Shown here piece after piece: positions 1 to 11,968 of a DNA stretch of 64,000 nucleotides. Within the stretch, counting starts at the first letter, position 1. Each line of letters begins with the position of its first letter. Both the position numbers and the translations under genes were made by a program. The stretch is taken from the NCBI RefSeq assembly GCF_031323975.1, contig NZ_JAVIWS010000001.1:4154001-4218000 (forward strand), read 5' to 3'. The notes beneath the pieces are model-generated. The model made no database searches. It worked only from the letters and a program-made list of their open reading frames with translations, and was not told where the DNA came from. Source of the stretch: Escherichia ruysiae (GTDB lineage: Bacteria; Pseudomonadota; Gammaproteobacteria; Enterobacterales; Enterobacteriaceae).

Positions 1-729
1 CAGACTACCTGGTTAAGTACCGTGGGTATGTCCGGGAAGCATAATAACTATATTACGCTCATTGGTCGTTCCAGTAATAATACACATTGGGTAAGCGAGG
101 AATACGATGATAGCCTTCTGCCGTTGTTGGATGAAGCATTAAAAGTCAAGGGTAAGAAATTAATACTGCTACATGGTAATGGTAGCCATGAAATTGCCTG
201 TACACGCTACCCTGAATGGGCAGGTAAAATTAAAACTGGGGATAAATACGAGGATTGCTACAACAACTCCATACGATTTACCGATTACATCATTGGCGAA
301 ATCATGAAAAGACTGGAGGGAAGTAAATCCTCATTACTCTATTTTTCTGACCACGGTCTGGAGAAAAATCCCAATATTCCATCGTATTATATGCACGCCG
401 CAGATACTCCCAGTAAAGAAGCCTACGATGTACCGCAATTTATCTGGTATAGCCAGGCTGCTATCGCCAGTCAACCGCGTAAACTTGGACACATTCAAGA
501 AGTTTATTCATTGCTTAATAACTATGCGATGATTCTTGACTGGCTGGGCATCTCTACCCACGAAGAGCATTGCAATTCGCCATTATCTCAGTGTTATCGT
601 CCGCACTCCTCTATTCCAGTAACGGATGGCACCCGAGCTAAAATATATGAATATAAAGATCTGCGAGACACCTTTACATCACCGAAGAAAAAGGTTTCTT
701 ATCGCGAAGCCAGTCCGAATCCGCTGTAA
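1..729 (+). CDS. Phosphoethanolamine transferase-like protein, C-terminal part (cut by window edge)
   Basis: The reading frame is open at base 1 (the first codons read QTTWLS), so the gene begins outside the window; the GTG at 22 is not a credible start. About 242 residues remain. They carry the second half of an alkaline-phosphatase/sulfatase fold: LILLHGNGSHEIAC, matching LIVLHLMGSHPQAC of OpgE, and the metal-binding YFSDHG motif. Family members move phosphoethanolamine from phosphatidylethanolamine onto lipid A, glucans or other envelope sugars at the outer face of the inner membrane. It is a distant paralogue of opgE at 29758-31341. K-12 as I remember it has no such gene next to ybhN, so this looks like strain-specific content. 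Substrate unknown. Confidence 0.75.
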   Translation, partial: QTTWLSTVGMSGKHNNYITLIGRSSNNTHWVSEEYDDSLLPLLDEALKVKGKKLILLHGNGSHEIACTRYPEWAGKIKTGDKYEDCYNNSIRFTDYIIGEIMKRLEGSKSSLLYFSDHGLEKNPNIPSYYMHAADTPSKEAYDVPQFIWYSQAAIASQPRKLGHIQEVYSLLNNYAMILDWLGISTHEEHCNSPLSQCYRPHSSIPVTDGTRAKIYEYKDLRDTFTSPKKKVSYREASPNPL

Positions 730-742
730 TTTTATGCTGAGA

Positions 743-760
743 GGACATCGCCAGATGTCC
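743..760 (+). terminator. Possible weak terminator hairpin after the transferase gene
   Basis: GGACATC and GATGTCC form a 7-bp stem around GCCA, 14 bases after the stop codon. No run of T follows, so termination here would be weak or factor-dependent. Confidence 0.35.
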
Positions 761-859
761 CCTGATGATTATTAAGGAAACAACAAACATTACTCTGGCG
801 TAAAACATACTTTGTTAAAGGGCTGTAGCGTATCAGAATGCAGGAAAGCATTAGTTGTG

Positions 860-893
860 TAGGGCGGGTAAGGCGTTCACGCCGCATCCGCCA
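860..893. repeat. REP (palindromic unit) element
   Basis: The stretch GTAGGGCGGGTAAGGCGTTC followed by ACGCCGCATCCGCC is a typical enterobacterial REP unit. It lies in the 219-bp gap between two convergent genes. The bases after it (ATGAACAAATAGCACGTTG and on) resemble those after the REP at 36401-36436, so the repeat unit is longer than the classical REP. Confidence 0.75.
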
Positions 894-948
894 TGAACAA
901 ATAGCACGTTGCTAACAATCTGCACAAACCAAAGAACTTAACTAAACA

Positions 949-1905
949 TCACATCGCCGCTTCATTTTTCGCCCGTAGCTTCTTCGCCTGGCTTTCCAGC
1001 AACAGGTAACAGATCAGCGCCAGCAGCAGCGGGATAAAGTAGTACAGGACACGGTAAGCGAGTAGGGCGGCGATAATCGTTCCTTTGGATGTATGTTCCC
1101 CTGCCAGTAGCGCGATAAACACCGCTTCCAGCACACCAATCCCCGCCGGAATATGCACGATGACACCAGCAATACTACTAACCAGCAACACGCCCAGTAC
1201 AAAGAAATAGTTCACGCTTTGACCGAGTAACAGCCAGATAATCGCTCCCATTACCATCCAGTTAACGCTGGAAATCAGCATCTGGGCGAGGGCGAATTTC
1301 CATGAAGGTAGCACCAGCTTTTGCCCTTTGATGGTCATATGGCGGTGTTTAGCGAAGGCGCAAAACCATAAATAGACTGCAATTATCAGCAGCAAACCAA
1401 TGCCGAGAATACGCAGCGTGGTTTGATCGATATACCAGTGATCCGGCAGTTCCACCACGCCCACGGTAAAAATAATCCCGGCCAGCAAAATATAGCCCAG
1501 CCAGTTGGTGGTAATACTCAGCGAGAAAATCCGTGTAATAGTGCTACCCGGTAATCCCAGGCGGGAGTAAAGACGATAGCGCATACCAATGCCGCCAACC
1601 CAGGTACTAAGCGTCAGGTTGAAGGCGTAGCAGATAAACGACACCAGCATCACCTGACGTTTCGCCAGTTTATGACCGCAGTAAGAGCGAGCAAGCAGGT
1701 CATAGCAGCCGTAAATCAGATAACTGACGACCACCAGCCCGACCGCACTGAGCAGCGCAACGCGATTGTAGTCACGGATGACCTTCCAGACCTCTTCCCA
1801 GTCCACCTTTTTGGCGTAGACCACCAGCAACACAATCACCGCGATAAAAAACAGCCAGGTGAGGATCTTCTTTACTAAGCGCCAGCGCGGGTGTGATTTA
1901 CTCAT
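949..1905 (-). CDS. ybhN: YbhN, inner-membrane protein of the lysylphosphatidylglycerol flippase-type (UPF0104) family
   Basis: 318 residues, strongly hydrophobic, with about eight predicted membrane segments (the first at roughly residues 13-29) and a basic C-terminus. The family is related to the membrane half of MprF, which flips aminoacylated lipids; the function in Escherichia is not established. The ATG overlaps the clsB stop by one base (TGATG), so the two are translationally coupled. It is the last gene of the leftward ybhP-clsB-ybhN unit, and the company of a cardiolipin synthase supports a role in phospholipid handling. A REP element lies downstream. Confidence 0.88.
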   Translation of the reverse strand: MSKSHPRWRLVKKILTWLFFIAVIVLLVVYAKKVDWEEVWKVIRDYNRVALLSAVGLVVVSYLIYGCYDLLARSYCGHKLAKRQVMLVSFICYAFNLTLSTWVGGIGMRYRLYSRLGLPGSTITRIFSLSITTNWLGYILLAGIIFTVGVVELPDHWYIDQTTLRILGIGLLLIIAVYLWFCAFAKHRHMTIKGQKLVLPSWKFALAQMLISSVNWMVMGAIIWLLLGQSVNYFFVLGVLLVSSIAGVIVHIPAGIGVLEAVFIALLAGEHTSKGTIIAALLAYRVLYYFIPLLLALICYLLLESQAKKLRAKNEAAM

Positions 1906-3146
1906 CAGGGTTTCACCCCCGTATTTTCAGTTTCTACCCGATCCTGAGTTTCCATTGCCGGCTGCGCGGGCGGATCAACTTGCGCCAGACGTGGCGTGTG
2001 CGCCGGAAGCCAGCCCACCAGCGCCGGGAAATGGCGTAAAAAGTGGAATGCCAGCACGCTTTTGGTCAGGTTCCACCAGGTGCGTTTCGGCAGCATGGTC
2101 TCATCGACCTGCTGACAATCTGCGGCGATAATGCCGTTCAGATTATCGCGCAGCGTCTGGTTAAAATGACGATCGTGGATGATGACATTTGCTTCGAGAT
2201 TCAGTGACAAACTGAGCGGATCGAGATTACTGGACCCTACTGTCGCCCAGTGATCGTCCATCAACGCCACTTTGCCGTGGAGCGGGCGGCGGCGGTACTC
2301 AAAAACCTGAACGCCGCCTTTAACCAGATAGTTATACAGCAAACGCGCGCCGACTCTGACAATCGGCATATCCGGTTCGCCCTGAATGATCAGTTTGATC
2401 CGCACCCCGCGCCGTGCCGCTTTACGCAAGGCGTGTAAAAATCGATAGCCGGGGAAGAAGTAGGCGTTGGCGATAATCACTTCCCGCCGCGCCTGAGTGA
2501 GCATTTTCAGATAGTGGCGCTCAATATCGCTGCGATGTTCTTCGTTATCGCGCCAGACCAGCAATACCTGCGCTTCTCCCGGCTGGCGGTTCTCTTCCGC
2601 CTTGTGATGACGTCGCCACCAGCGCCGTGCCGCGCTTTGTCCGGGCAGATTTTCCAGTTCAAATTGCAGAATATCTTCGACAATTGGCCCTTCGAGGCGT
2701 ACCGCGTAATCCTGTTTAGCCTCTGGACCGTAGCTGGACATATGCTCGGCGGAGTAATTCAGCCCGCCAATAAAGGCGATACGTGCGTCGATCACCACAA
2801 TTTTGCGATGCATCCGGCGAAACACATTGGTGCGCATACCGAACAGGCGAGGGCGGGGATCGTAATAACGAAACACCACGCCAGCCGCCGTCAGTTCATT
2901 GACAAACTCATCGCTGAGATCCGGCGAACCGTAGCCATCCAGCAAGACTTCCGCTTTAACCCCGCGTCGTGCAGCGTCCAGCAATGCTGCGTGTAATTGT
3001 TTACCGACGTCATCCTCGAACCAGATAAACGTTTCAAGAATAATGCGTTCTTGCGCCTCACCAATCGCTTTAAATACAGCGGGATAATATTGCTCGCCGT
3101 TCTCCAGCAACTGGATCTTATTGCCTTCGCGCCAGCTACATTTCAT
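1905..3146 (-). CDS. clsB: Cardiolipin synthase B
   Basis: 413 residues with the two phospholipase-D (HKD) motifs: H113/K115/D120 in [10 protein letters not shown] and H290/K292/D297 in [10 protein letters not shown]. ClsB joins phosphatidylglycerol with another phospholipid to make cardiolipin and can also make phosphatidylglycerol; according to the literature it works best with its partner YbhP. It lacks the N-terminal membrane helices of ClsA, as expected. The start overlaps the ybhP stop by 4 bases (ATGA). The last 50 residues are proline-rich and probably disordered. Confidence 0.95.
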   Translation of the reverse strand: MKCSWREGNKIQLLENGEQYYPAVFKAIGEAQERIILETFIWFEDDVGKQLHAALLDAARRGVKAEVLLDGYGSPDLSDEFVNELTAAGVVFRYYDPRPRLFGMRTNVFRRMHRKIVVIDARIAFIGGLNYSAEHMSSYGPEAKQDYAVRLEGPIVEDILQFELENLPGQSAARRWWRRHHKAEENRQPGEAQVLLVWRDNEEHRSDIERHYLKMLTQARREVIIANAYFFPGYRFLHALRKAARRGVRIKLIIQGEPDMPIVRVGARLLYNYLVKGGVQVFEYRRRPLHGKVALMDDHWATVGSSNLDPLSLSLNLEANVIIHDRHFNQTLRDNLNGIIAADCQQVDETMLPKRTWWNLTKSVLAFHFLRHFPALVGWLPAHTPRLAQVDPPAQPAMETQDRVETENTGVKP

Positions 3147-3904
3147 AAATGAATCTCCGCACTCAAAGGGGCATGATCAGAAAGGTGTCGCCATGTCCGC
3201 AGCGGCAACGCGGTTGGCGCGCTGGCGCTGGCATTTTTGACATAGATCCTGTCCAGACGTAGTAGAGGAAATTGCACTGGAAACGTGCGCGCCGGGCGTC
3301 CGTGGGCGCGGGTAAATATCTCATCCAACCCGGCCTGTACTTTTAAGGGATGATTGGCTTTTTGCCGCCAGTCGTTGAAATCACCCGCCACTAAAACGGG
3401 TTCGTCGGGCGGAAGCTGGTTCACCCATTCGGCGAGCATCGCAAGCTGCGCCTGACGGTGCGCCTCACGCAGGCCAAGATGCACGCACATCACATGAATC
3501 GCTTTCCCGGTCACCGGTGGCACAATGCGGCAATACAGTACGCCACGTTTTTCCGCTCCATCGACAGAAACATCACGATTTTCATAATGTTCAATGGGAT
3601 AGCGTGACAGCACCGCGTTTCCGTGATGCCCTTCTGGATACACAGCATTGCGACCGTAGGCAAAATCGCTCCACATGGTGTCGGCAAGAAACTCGTAGTG
3701 CGAGGTATCGGGCCAGTTTTCCACATGCAGCGGATGAACTTCGTGCGCGCCCATCACTTCCTGCAGGCAAACAATATCGGCGCTGACGGTGCGCACGGCG
3801 TCGCGAAGTTCCGGCAAAATGAAGCGTCGGTTAAACGCGGTAAAGCCTTTGTGAATATTGATGGTGAGTACCTTGAACGAAAATTGTTGTGTTTGATCGG
3901 GCAT
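3143..3904 (-). CDS. ybhP: YbhP, endonuclease/exonuclease/phosphatase-fold protein
   Basis: 253 residues of the EEP superfamily (DNase I, sphingomyelinase, inositol-phosphatase fold). Visible family motifs are the N-terminal TINIHKG, the metal-binding CLQEVMG, the AGDFNDW loop and the C-terminal LSDHAPL with the catalytic His-Asp pair. It is first in the ybhP-clsB-ybhN operon and overlaps clsB by 4 bases. Published work on clsB reports that YbhP raises its activity. The substrate is unknown; a phospholipid phosphodiesterase role fits the context better than DNA. ATG start with AGGA about 6 bases upstream. Confidence 0.9.
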   Translation of the reverse strand: MPDQTQQFSFKVLTINIHKGFTAFNRRFILPELRDAVRTVSADIVCLQEVMGAHEVHPLHVENWPDTSHYEFLADTMWSDFAYGRNAVYPEGHHGNAVLSRYPIEHYENRDVSVDGAEKRGVLYCRIVPPVTGKAIHVMCVHLGLREAHRQAQLAMLAEWVNQLPPDEPVLVAGDFNDWRQKANHPLKVQAGLDEIFTRAHGRPARTFPVQFPLLRLDRIYVKNASASAPTALPLRTWRHLSDHAPLSAEIHL

Positions 3905-4036
3905 AATTTTCCTGTCTTTGCCTCTTATCTCATTGAAATAGTGTAGTCGGCGTCACAAAAAGGTGCGGTCTTACGGAATTTTCCGTAAAGTTCGGTACTC
4001 TGAGTTAGTAGAGATAAATTCTTCAGGAGAGAAGCC

Positions 4037-4447
4037 ATGAAGTGGCAACAACGTGTTCGTGTCGCAACTGGCCTAAGTTGCTGGCAGATTATGTTGCATT
4101 TACTGGTAGTGGCGCTGCTGGTGGTGGGCTGGATGAGTAAAACCCTGGTTCACGTCGGCGTGGGATTGTGCGTGCTGTATTGCGTAACGGTAGTGATGAT
4201 GCTGGTGTTTCAGCGCCACCCCGAACAACGCTGGCGCGAGGTGGCAGACGTACTGGAAGAGCTGACCACCACCTGGTATTTTGGCGCAGCGCTGATTGTG
4301 CTGTGGCTGTTGTCCCGCGTACTGGAAAACAACTATTTGCTGGCAATTGCAGGGCTGGCGATCCTTGCCGGCCCGGCGGTGGTGTCGTTACTGGCGAAAG
4401 ATAAAAAGTTACATCACCTTGCGTCTAAACATCGCGTACGCCGCTGA
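4037..4447 (+). CDS. ybhQ: YbhQ, small inner-membrane protein
   Basis: 136 residues with four hydrophobic segments (roughly 18-35, 40-57, 75-92, 97-116) and a basic, His-rich tail. No catalytic motif is visible and the function is unknown. AGGAG lies 9 bases before the ATG. The last 39 bases overlap the 3' end of the convergent ybhR gene, so transcription of one may affect the other. Confidence 0.85.
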   Translation: MKWQQRVRVATGLSCWQIMLHLLVVALLVVGWMSKTLVHVGVGLCVLYCVTVVMMLVFQRHPEQRWREVADVLEELTTTWYFGAALIVLWLLSRVLENNYLLAIAGLAILAGPAVVSLLAKDKKLHHLASKHRVRR

Positions 4448-5515
4448 CCCTGTCGTGGCCGTTATCACCAGTAGCGGCCACAAACTGTTCCACACAATAT
4501 CCAGACTCGCATCCTTCAAATAAATCTGCTTGGTAATGTCCGTAAAGTGGCGGATAGGGTTAATCCACGTCAGGTTTTGCAGCCACACCGGCATGTTTTC
4601 CACCGGCGAAACGTAACCGGAAAGCAGAATGGCGGGCATCATAAAGACGAATACGCCGATAAACGCCTGCTGTTGCGTTGCACAGAGTGATGAAATCAGC
4701 AGACCGAATCCCACCAGTGACAAACCGTAAATCACCATCGTAAAGTAGAACAGCGCCAGCGATCCGGCGAAGGGGATTTGATACGCCCAGATACCAATCG
4801 CCAGCACAATGGTGGCCTGGAAGGTGGCGACAATTAATGCCGGTACGGCTTTGCCGATGAATATCTGCCAGGTGGTGAGCGGCGAAACCAGCAGCTGATC
4901 GAGCGTACCTTGTTCACGTTCGCGGGCGACGGAAAGTGAAGTGACGATCATTACGCCGATAGTGGTGATCATGGCGATCAGCGACGGCACCACAAACCAT
5001 TTGTAGTCGAGATTCGGGTTATACCAGTTGCGTACCACCAGCTCGCTGTTGTTGGGTTTCGGTTTTCCTTCCAGCAGCTCCTGCTGATAATTTTTGACGA
5101 TCTGTTGCAGGTAGTTGGCGGCAATTTGCGCACTGTTGGAGTTACGCCCGTCGAGAATTAACTGCAACGGTGCGGTCTGGAAAGTATCCAGTTTGCGTGA
5201 GAAGTCAGCCGGGAAACGCACCAGCAGTAGCGCCTTTTGCGTATCGATAGTTGGGCGGATCTCCTGCGGACTTTTCAACAGCAGCACATGGGTAAAGGCG
5301 CTGGCGCGGGCAAAACGCTGGGTCAGCTCCACCGAATGCTCGCCGTTATCTTCATCGTAGATGGCGATGGTGGCGTTGGTCACTTCCAGCGTGGCGGCAA
5401 ACGGGAACAGGATCACCTGAATAAGCACGGGTAAAATCAGAATCGCTCGCGTCTGCGGTTCGCGCAGCAGCGACTGCAATTCTTTGCGGATTAACGTCCA
5501 TAAGCGATGAAACAT
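4409..5515 (-). CDS. ybhR: YbhR, ABC-2 type permease of the YbhFSR efflux pump
   Basis: 368 residues: an N-terminal membrane helix (about 22-42), a long periplasmic domain, then five C-terminal helices from about residue 170, the standard ABC-2 exporter permease layout. The cytoplasmic motif [15 protein letters not shown], typical of this family, is present. With YbhS it forms the channel energised by YbhF, and YbhG is the probable adaptor. The literature links the pump to tetracycline-type drugs and to Na+/Li+ export. It is the last gene of the operon, 10 bases after ybhS. Confidence 0.92.
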   Translation of the reverse strand: MFHRLWTLIRKELQSLLREPQTRAILILPVLIQVILFPFAATLEVTNATIAIYDEDNGEHSVELTQRFARASAFTHVLLLKSPQEIRPTIDTQKALLLVRFPADFSRKLDTFQTAPLQLILDGRNSNSAQIAANYLQQIVKNYQQELLEGKPKPNNSELVVRNWYNPNLDYKWFVVPSLIAMITTIGVMIVTSLSVAREREQGTLDQLLVSPLTTWQIFIGKAVPALIVATFQATIVLAIGIWAYQIPFAGSLALFYFTMVIYGLSLVGFGLLISSLCATQQQAFIGVFVFMMPAILLSGYVSPVENMPVWLQNLTWINPIRHFTDITKQIYLKDASLDIVWNSLWPLLVITATTGSAAYAMFRRKVM

Positions 5516-5525
5516 GCTCTTCTCC

Positions 5526-6651
5526 CTAATCCAGCCGACGTTTGGTTTTCAGCCACGTCAGGCCGATAAACATTACCGCCGAAGCGATCAAAAACAGCAC
5601 GTTTACCACCAGTACCACCGGAATATTCCCTGCGAGGAACAGGCTTTGCAGGGTGCTGACGAAATAACGTGCGGGAATAATGTACGTCACCGCGCGGATC
5701 ACCGCTGGCATACTGTCTATCTGAAATATAAAGCCGGAAAGCATAATCGACGGCAGGAAAGCGGCGTTCAGTGCCACCTGAGCGGCGTTGAACTGGTTGC
5801 GGGTAATCGTAGAAATCAGCAGCCCCATCCCCAGCGTACTGAGTAAAAACAGGCTGGTGATAAAAAACAGGATCAGCAGCGAACCGCGATAGGGCACGCC
5901 GAGAATAAACACCGACACCAGCATACAGAGCAGCATCGCCAGCATACCGAGGAAATAATAGGGGATCAGCTTACACAGCAGCAGTTCCGTGCGGGTAATC
6001 TCCGTAGAGAGCAAAGCCTCCATAGTGCCGCGCTCCCACTCCCGCGCCACCACCAGCGAGGTGAGGATCGCGCCGATGACCGTCATGATAATGGTTACCG
6101 CACCGGGGATAATAAAGTGCTGGCTTATCGCCGCCGGGTTAAACCAGTAGCGTGTCTGGACGTCGATAAGTGGTTCAAACGTCTGCCCATTGTCCTCTGC
6201 CCGCTGCATTTGCCAGATCTGCCAGATCCCTTCGACATACCCCTGCACAAAGTTAGCGGTATTCGGCTCACTGCCGTCGGTGATCACCTGAATCGGCGCG
6301 GTGGCGTTGGCGCGCTCCATCTGTTCGGCGAAATCCACGGGAATCACCACCAGACCACGAATTTTCCCCGCCTGCATTTTGGCGATCAGTTCCTGACGGT
6401 TATCGCTGATGGTGGCGTCAATATAGGGCGAGCCGGTCATAGTGTGGGTGAAATCCAGCGCCGCTTCGCTACGCTGCTCCAGCAAAATCCCGACGCGCAG
6501 CTTGCTGGAGTCGAGGTTAATGCCGTAACCAAAAATAAACAGCAGCAACAGCGGGATCACCACCGCAATCAGCCAGCTACTTGGATCGCGAATGATCTGC
6601 CGCGTCTCTTTGACGCACAGCGCCCGCACGCGACGCCAGGAAAGGATCGGG

Positions 6652-6659
<8 letters not shown>
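5526..6659 (-). CDS. ybhS: YbhS, ABC-2 type permease of the YbhFSR efflux pump
   Basis: 377 residues, same architecture as its paralogue YbhR: one N-terminal helix (about 27-47), a periplasmic domain, and a C-terminal helix bundle with the ABC-2 motif [16 protein letters not shown] start it at the ATG giving MSNPILSW, because AAGGAG lies 7 bases upstream; an ATG two codons earlier (6665) is too close to that site. The start overlaps the ybhF stop by 8 bases, so ATPase and permease are translationally coupled. Confidence 0.92.
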
Positions 6660-10050
<3,391 letters not shown>

Positions 10051-10063
10051 AGCACAGCCCATT

Positions 10064-10085
10064 CTTAATCAAATGATTGATTAAG
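10064..10085. promoter_or_regulatory. Probable CecR operator
   Basis: CTTAATCAA and TTGATTAAG form 9-bp perfect inverted arms around ATGA, a shape typical of TetR-family operators. It lies 14 bases upstream of the cecR start, in the 228-bp gap shared with rhlE, where CecR is reported to act. The assignment to CecR is inferred from position and symmetry. Confidence 0.7.
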
Positions 10086-10278
10086 ATTATGACTCATTTT
10101 TCGCGTTGTCCAGTATGGCTAAGAATTTGAGCAACGTCAGTCACAGGGATAATTTATGCGCTGCGTCACAAAAACTGCTACACTCCGCTCCCTCATGACA
10201 TTGTGGTTTTTGTCATTTTCCTTTTCAGTATCTCCCTGAAAACTACACCGGTAACGGTCGGGGCGGTTCGGAGTAGTT

Positions 10279-11643
10279 ATGTCTTTCGATTCTTTGGGTT
10301 TAAGCCCTGATATCCTGCGCGCCGTTGCCGAGCAAGGTTACCGTGAACCCACCCCTATTCAGCAGCAGGCGATCCCTGCGGTGCTGGAAGGTCGCGACCT
10401 GATGGCCAGTGCCCAGACCGGCACCGGCAAAACAGCGGGCTTTACGCTGCCGCTGTTGCAACACCTGATTTCCCGCGAGCCGCACGCCAAAGGGCGTCGT
10501 CCGGTGCGCGCGCTCATTCTTACCCCGACCCGTGAACTGGCGGCGCAGATTGGTGAAAACGTCCGTGATTACAGCAAATACCTGAACATTCGTTCGCTGG
10601 TGGTGTTTGGTGGCGTCAGCATTAACCCGCAGATGATGAAGCTGCGTGGCGGTGTTGATGTGCTGGTGGCAACGCCGGGGCGTTTGCTGGATCTGGAACA
10701 CCAGAATGCGGTGAAGCTGGATCAGATAGAAATCCTCGTCCTTGATGAAGCTGACCGTATGCTCGATATGGGCTTTATTCACGATATTCGCCGTGTGTTA
10801 ACAAAACTGCCCGCGAAGCGCCAGAACCTGCTGTTCTCCGCGACTTTCTCTGACGAGATTAAAGCTCTGGCAGAAAAACTGCTGCATAACCCGCTGGAAA
10901 TCGAAGTTGCACGCCGCAATACCGCCTCTGAGCAGGTAACCCAGCACGTTCACTTTGTCGATAAGAAACGCAAACGGGAATTGCTGTCACACATGATTGG
11001 TAAAGGCAACTGGCAGCAGGTGCTGGTGTTTACCCGTACCAAACATGGCGCTAACCATCTGGCTGAACAATTAAATAAAGATGGCATTCGCAGTGCGGCG
11101 ATCCACGGTAATAAATCGCAAGGTGCGCGTACCCGTGCATTGGCCGATTTTAAATCGGGTGATATTCGCGTGCTGGTGGCGACTGATATCGCCGCGCGTG
11201 GCCTGGATATCGAAGAGTTGCCACACGTCGTCAACTATGAGCTGCCAAACGTACCGGAAGATTATGTCCACCGTATCGGGCGTACCGGTCGTGCCGCCGC
11301 CACCGGCGAAGCGTTATCGCTGGTGTGTGTTGATGAACACAAACTGTTGCGCGATATCGAAAAACTGCTGAAAAAAGAGATCCCGCGTATTGCGATTCCG
11401 GGTTATGAGCCGGACCCGTCAATCAAAGCCGAACCGATCCAGAATGGTCGCCAGCAACGCAGTGGCGGCGGTCGTGGGCAAGGTGGTGGTCGCGGTCAAC
11501 AGCAGCCACGCCGCGCTGAAGGTGGAGCGAAGTCTGGTAACGCGAAACCCGCAGAAAAACCATCTCGCCGCCTCGGCGATGCCAAACCAGCAGGCGAACA
11601 ACAACGTCGCCGCCGTCCGCGTAAACCTGCCGCTGCGCAGTAA
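10279..11643 (+). CDS. rhlE: RhlE, DEAD-box ATP-dependent RNA helicase
   Basis: 454 residues. Motifs in order: Q motif PTPIQQQA (about 24), Walker A AQTGTGKT (45-52), PTRELA (83-88), DEAD (156-159), SAT (187-189), then HRIGRTGR in the second RecA domain. The last 80 residues are rich in Gly, Arg and Gln ([15 protein letters not shown]), a non-specific RNA-binding tail. It unwinds RNA and helps in ribosome assembly and RNA decay. Divergent from cecR and reported to be in its regulon. GGAG lies 6 bases before the ATG. Confidence 0.95.
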   Translation: MSFDSLGLSPDILRAVAEQGYREPTPIQQQAIPAVLEGRDLMASAQTGTGKTAGFTLPLLQHLISREPHAKGRRPVRALILTPTRELAAQIGENVRDYSKYLNIRSLVVFGGVSINPQMMKLRGGVDVLVATPGRLLDLEHQNAVKLDQIEILVLDEADRMLDMGFIHDIRRVLTKLPAKRQNLLFSATFSDEIKALAEKLLHNPLEIEVARRNTASEQVTQHVHFVDKKRKRELLSHMIGKGNWQQVLVFTRTKHGANHLAEQLNKDGIRSAAIHGNKSQGARTRALADFKSGDIRVLVATDIAARGLDIEELPHVVNYELPNVPEDYVHRIGRTGRAAATGEALSLVCVDEHKLLRDIEKLLKKEIPRIAIPGYEPDPSIKAEPIQNGRQQRSGGGRGQGGGRGQQQPRRAEGGAKSGNAKPAEKPSRRLGDAKPAGEQQRRRRPRKPAAAQ

Positions 11644-11649
11644 TATTTT

Positions 11650-11669
11650 ATGCCGGGCTATGCCCGGCA
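11650..11669. repeat. Short inverted repeat after rhlE, possible terminator
   Basis: ATGCCGGGCTATGCCCGGCA is a near-perfect hairpin seven bases after the rhlE stop. The same core recurs at 11793-11813 inside a longer palindrome. No T-run follows. Confidence 0.55.
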
Positions 11670-11701
11670 GCAGACTGATGACAAAGTCCCAAAAGTGCCT
11701 G

Positions 11702-11754
11702 GACAGTCCCCTCACCCCGACCCTCTCCCTAAAAGGCTGAGGGGGAAAACCGTA
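11702..11754. repeat. boxC-like GC-rich repeat
   Basis: The stretch CAGTCCCCTCACCCCGACCC to GGCTGAGGGGG resembles the boxC family of E. coli intergenic repeats. The ends pair (CCCCTCA with TGAGGGG). It fills part of the 325-bp gap between rhlE and dinG, which holds repeats and the dinG promoter but no gene that I can see. Confidence 0.5.
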
Positions 11755-11778
11755 CCTGTTTTTGGCTATTAAGCCAGT

Positions 11779-11827
11779 TTGTCAGCAATCTTATGCCGGG
11801 CTATGCCCGGCATAAGATTGCTGACAA
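11779..11827. repeat. Perfect 49-bp palindrome (23-bp arms, 3-base loop)
   Basis: Arms 11779-11801 and 11805-11827 are exact reverse complements around TAT. The core GCCGGGCTATGCCCGGC also occurs after rhlE at 11650-11669. The left arm begins with TTGTCAGCAATCT, which also occurs beside the REP at 36451-36464. It could act as a bidirectional transcription block or RNA stabiliser. Confidence 0.8.
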
Positions 11828-11934
11828 TGATGTTTCTCCCGATGCGGGAAATCCCCGCATCCGGAAAACGTTATTGCGAGCCGCTTTCCAGAAACAGAAA
11901 AACCATTACCCCTGAAAACCGAAAAATGCCACAA

Positions 11935-11954
11935 TATTGGCTGTTTATACAGTA
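11935..11954 (+). promoter_or_regulatory. LexA box of dinG
   Basis: TATTGGCTGTTTATACAGTA matches the 20-bp SOS box TACTGT-N8-ACAGTA, with a perfect right half and a degenerate left half. It ends 14 bases before the dinG ATG. dinG is a known damage-inducible gene with an atypical box of this kind. Confidence 0.88.
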
Positions 11955-11968
11955 TTTCAGGTTTTCTC

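Noticed and set aside
11702..11827. CRISPR array from the repeated hairpins after rhlE
   Set aside because: Only two unequal copies, no spacers of regular length, no cas genes nearby; they are ordinary intergenic inverted repeats.
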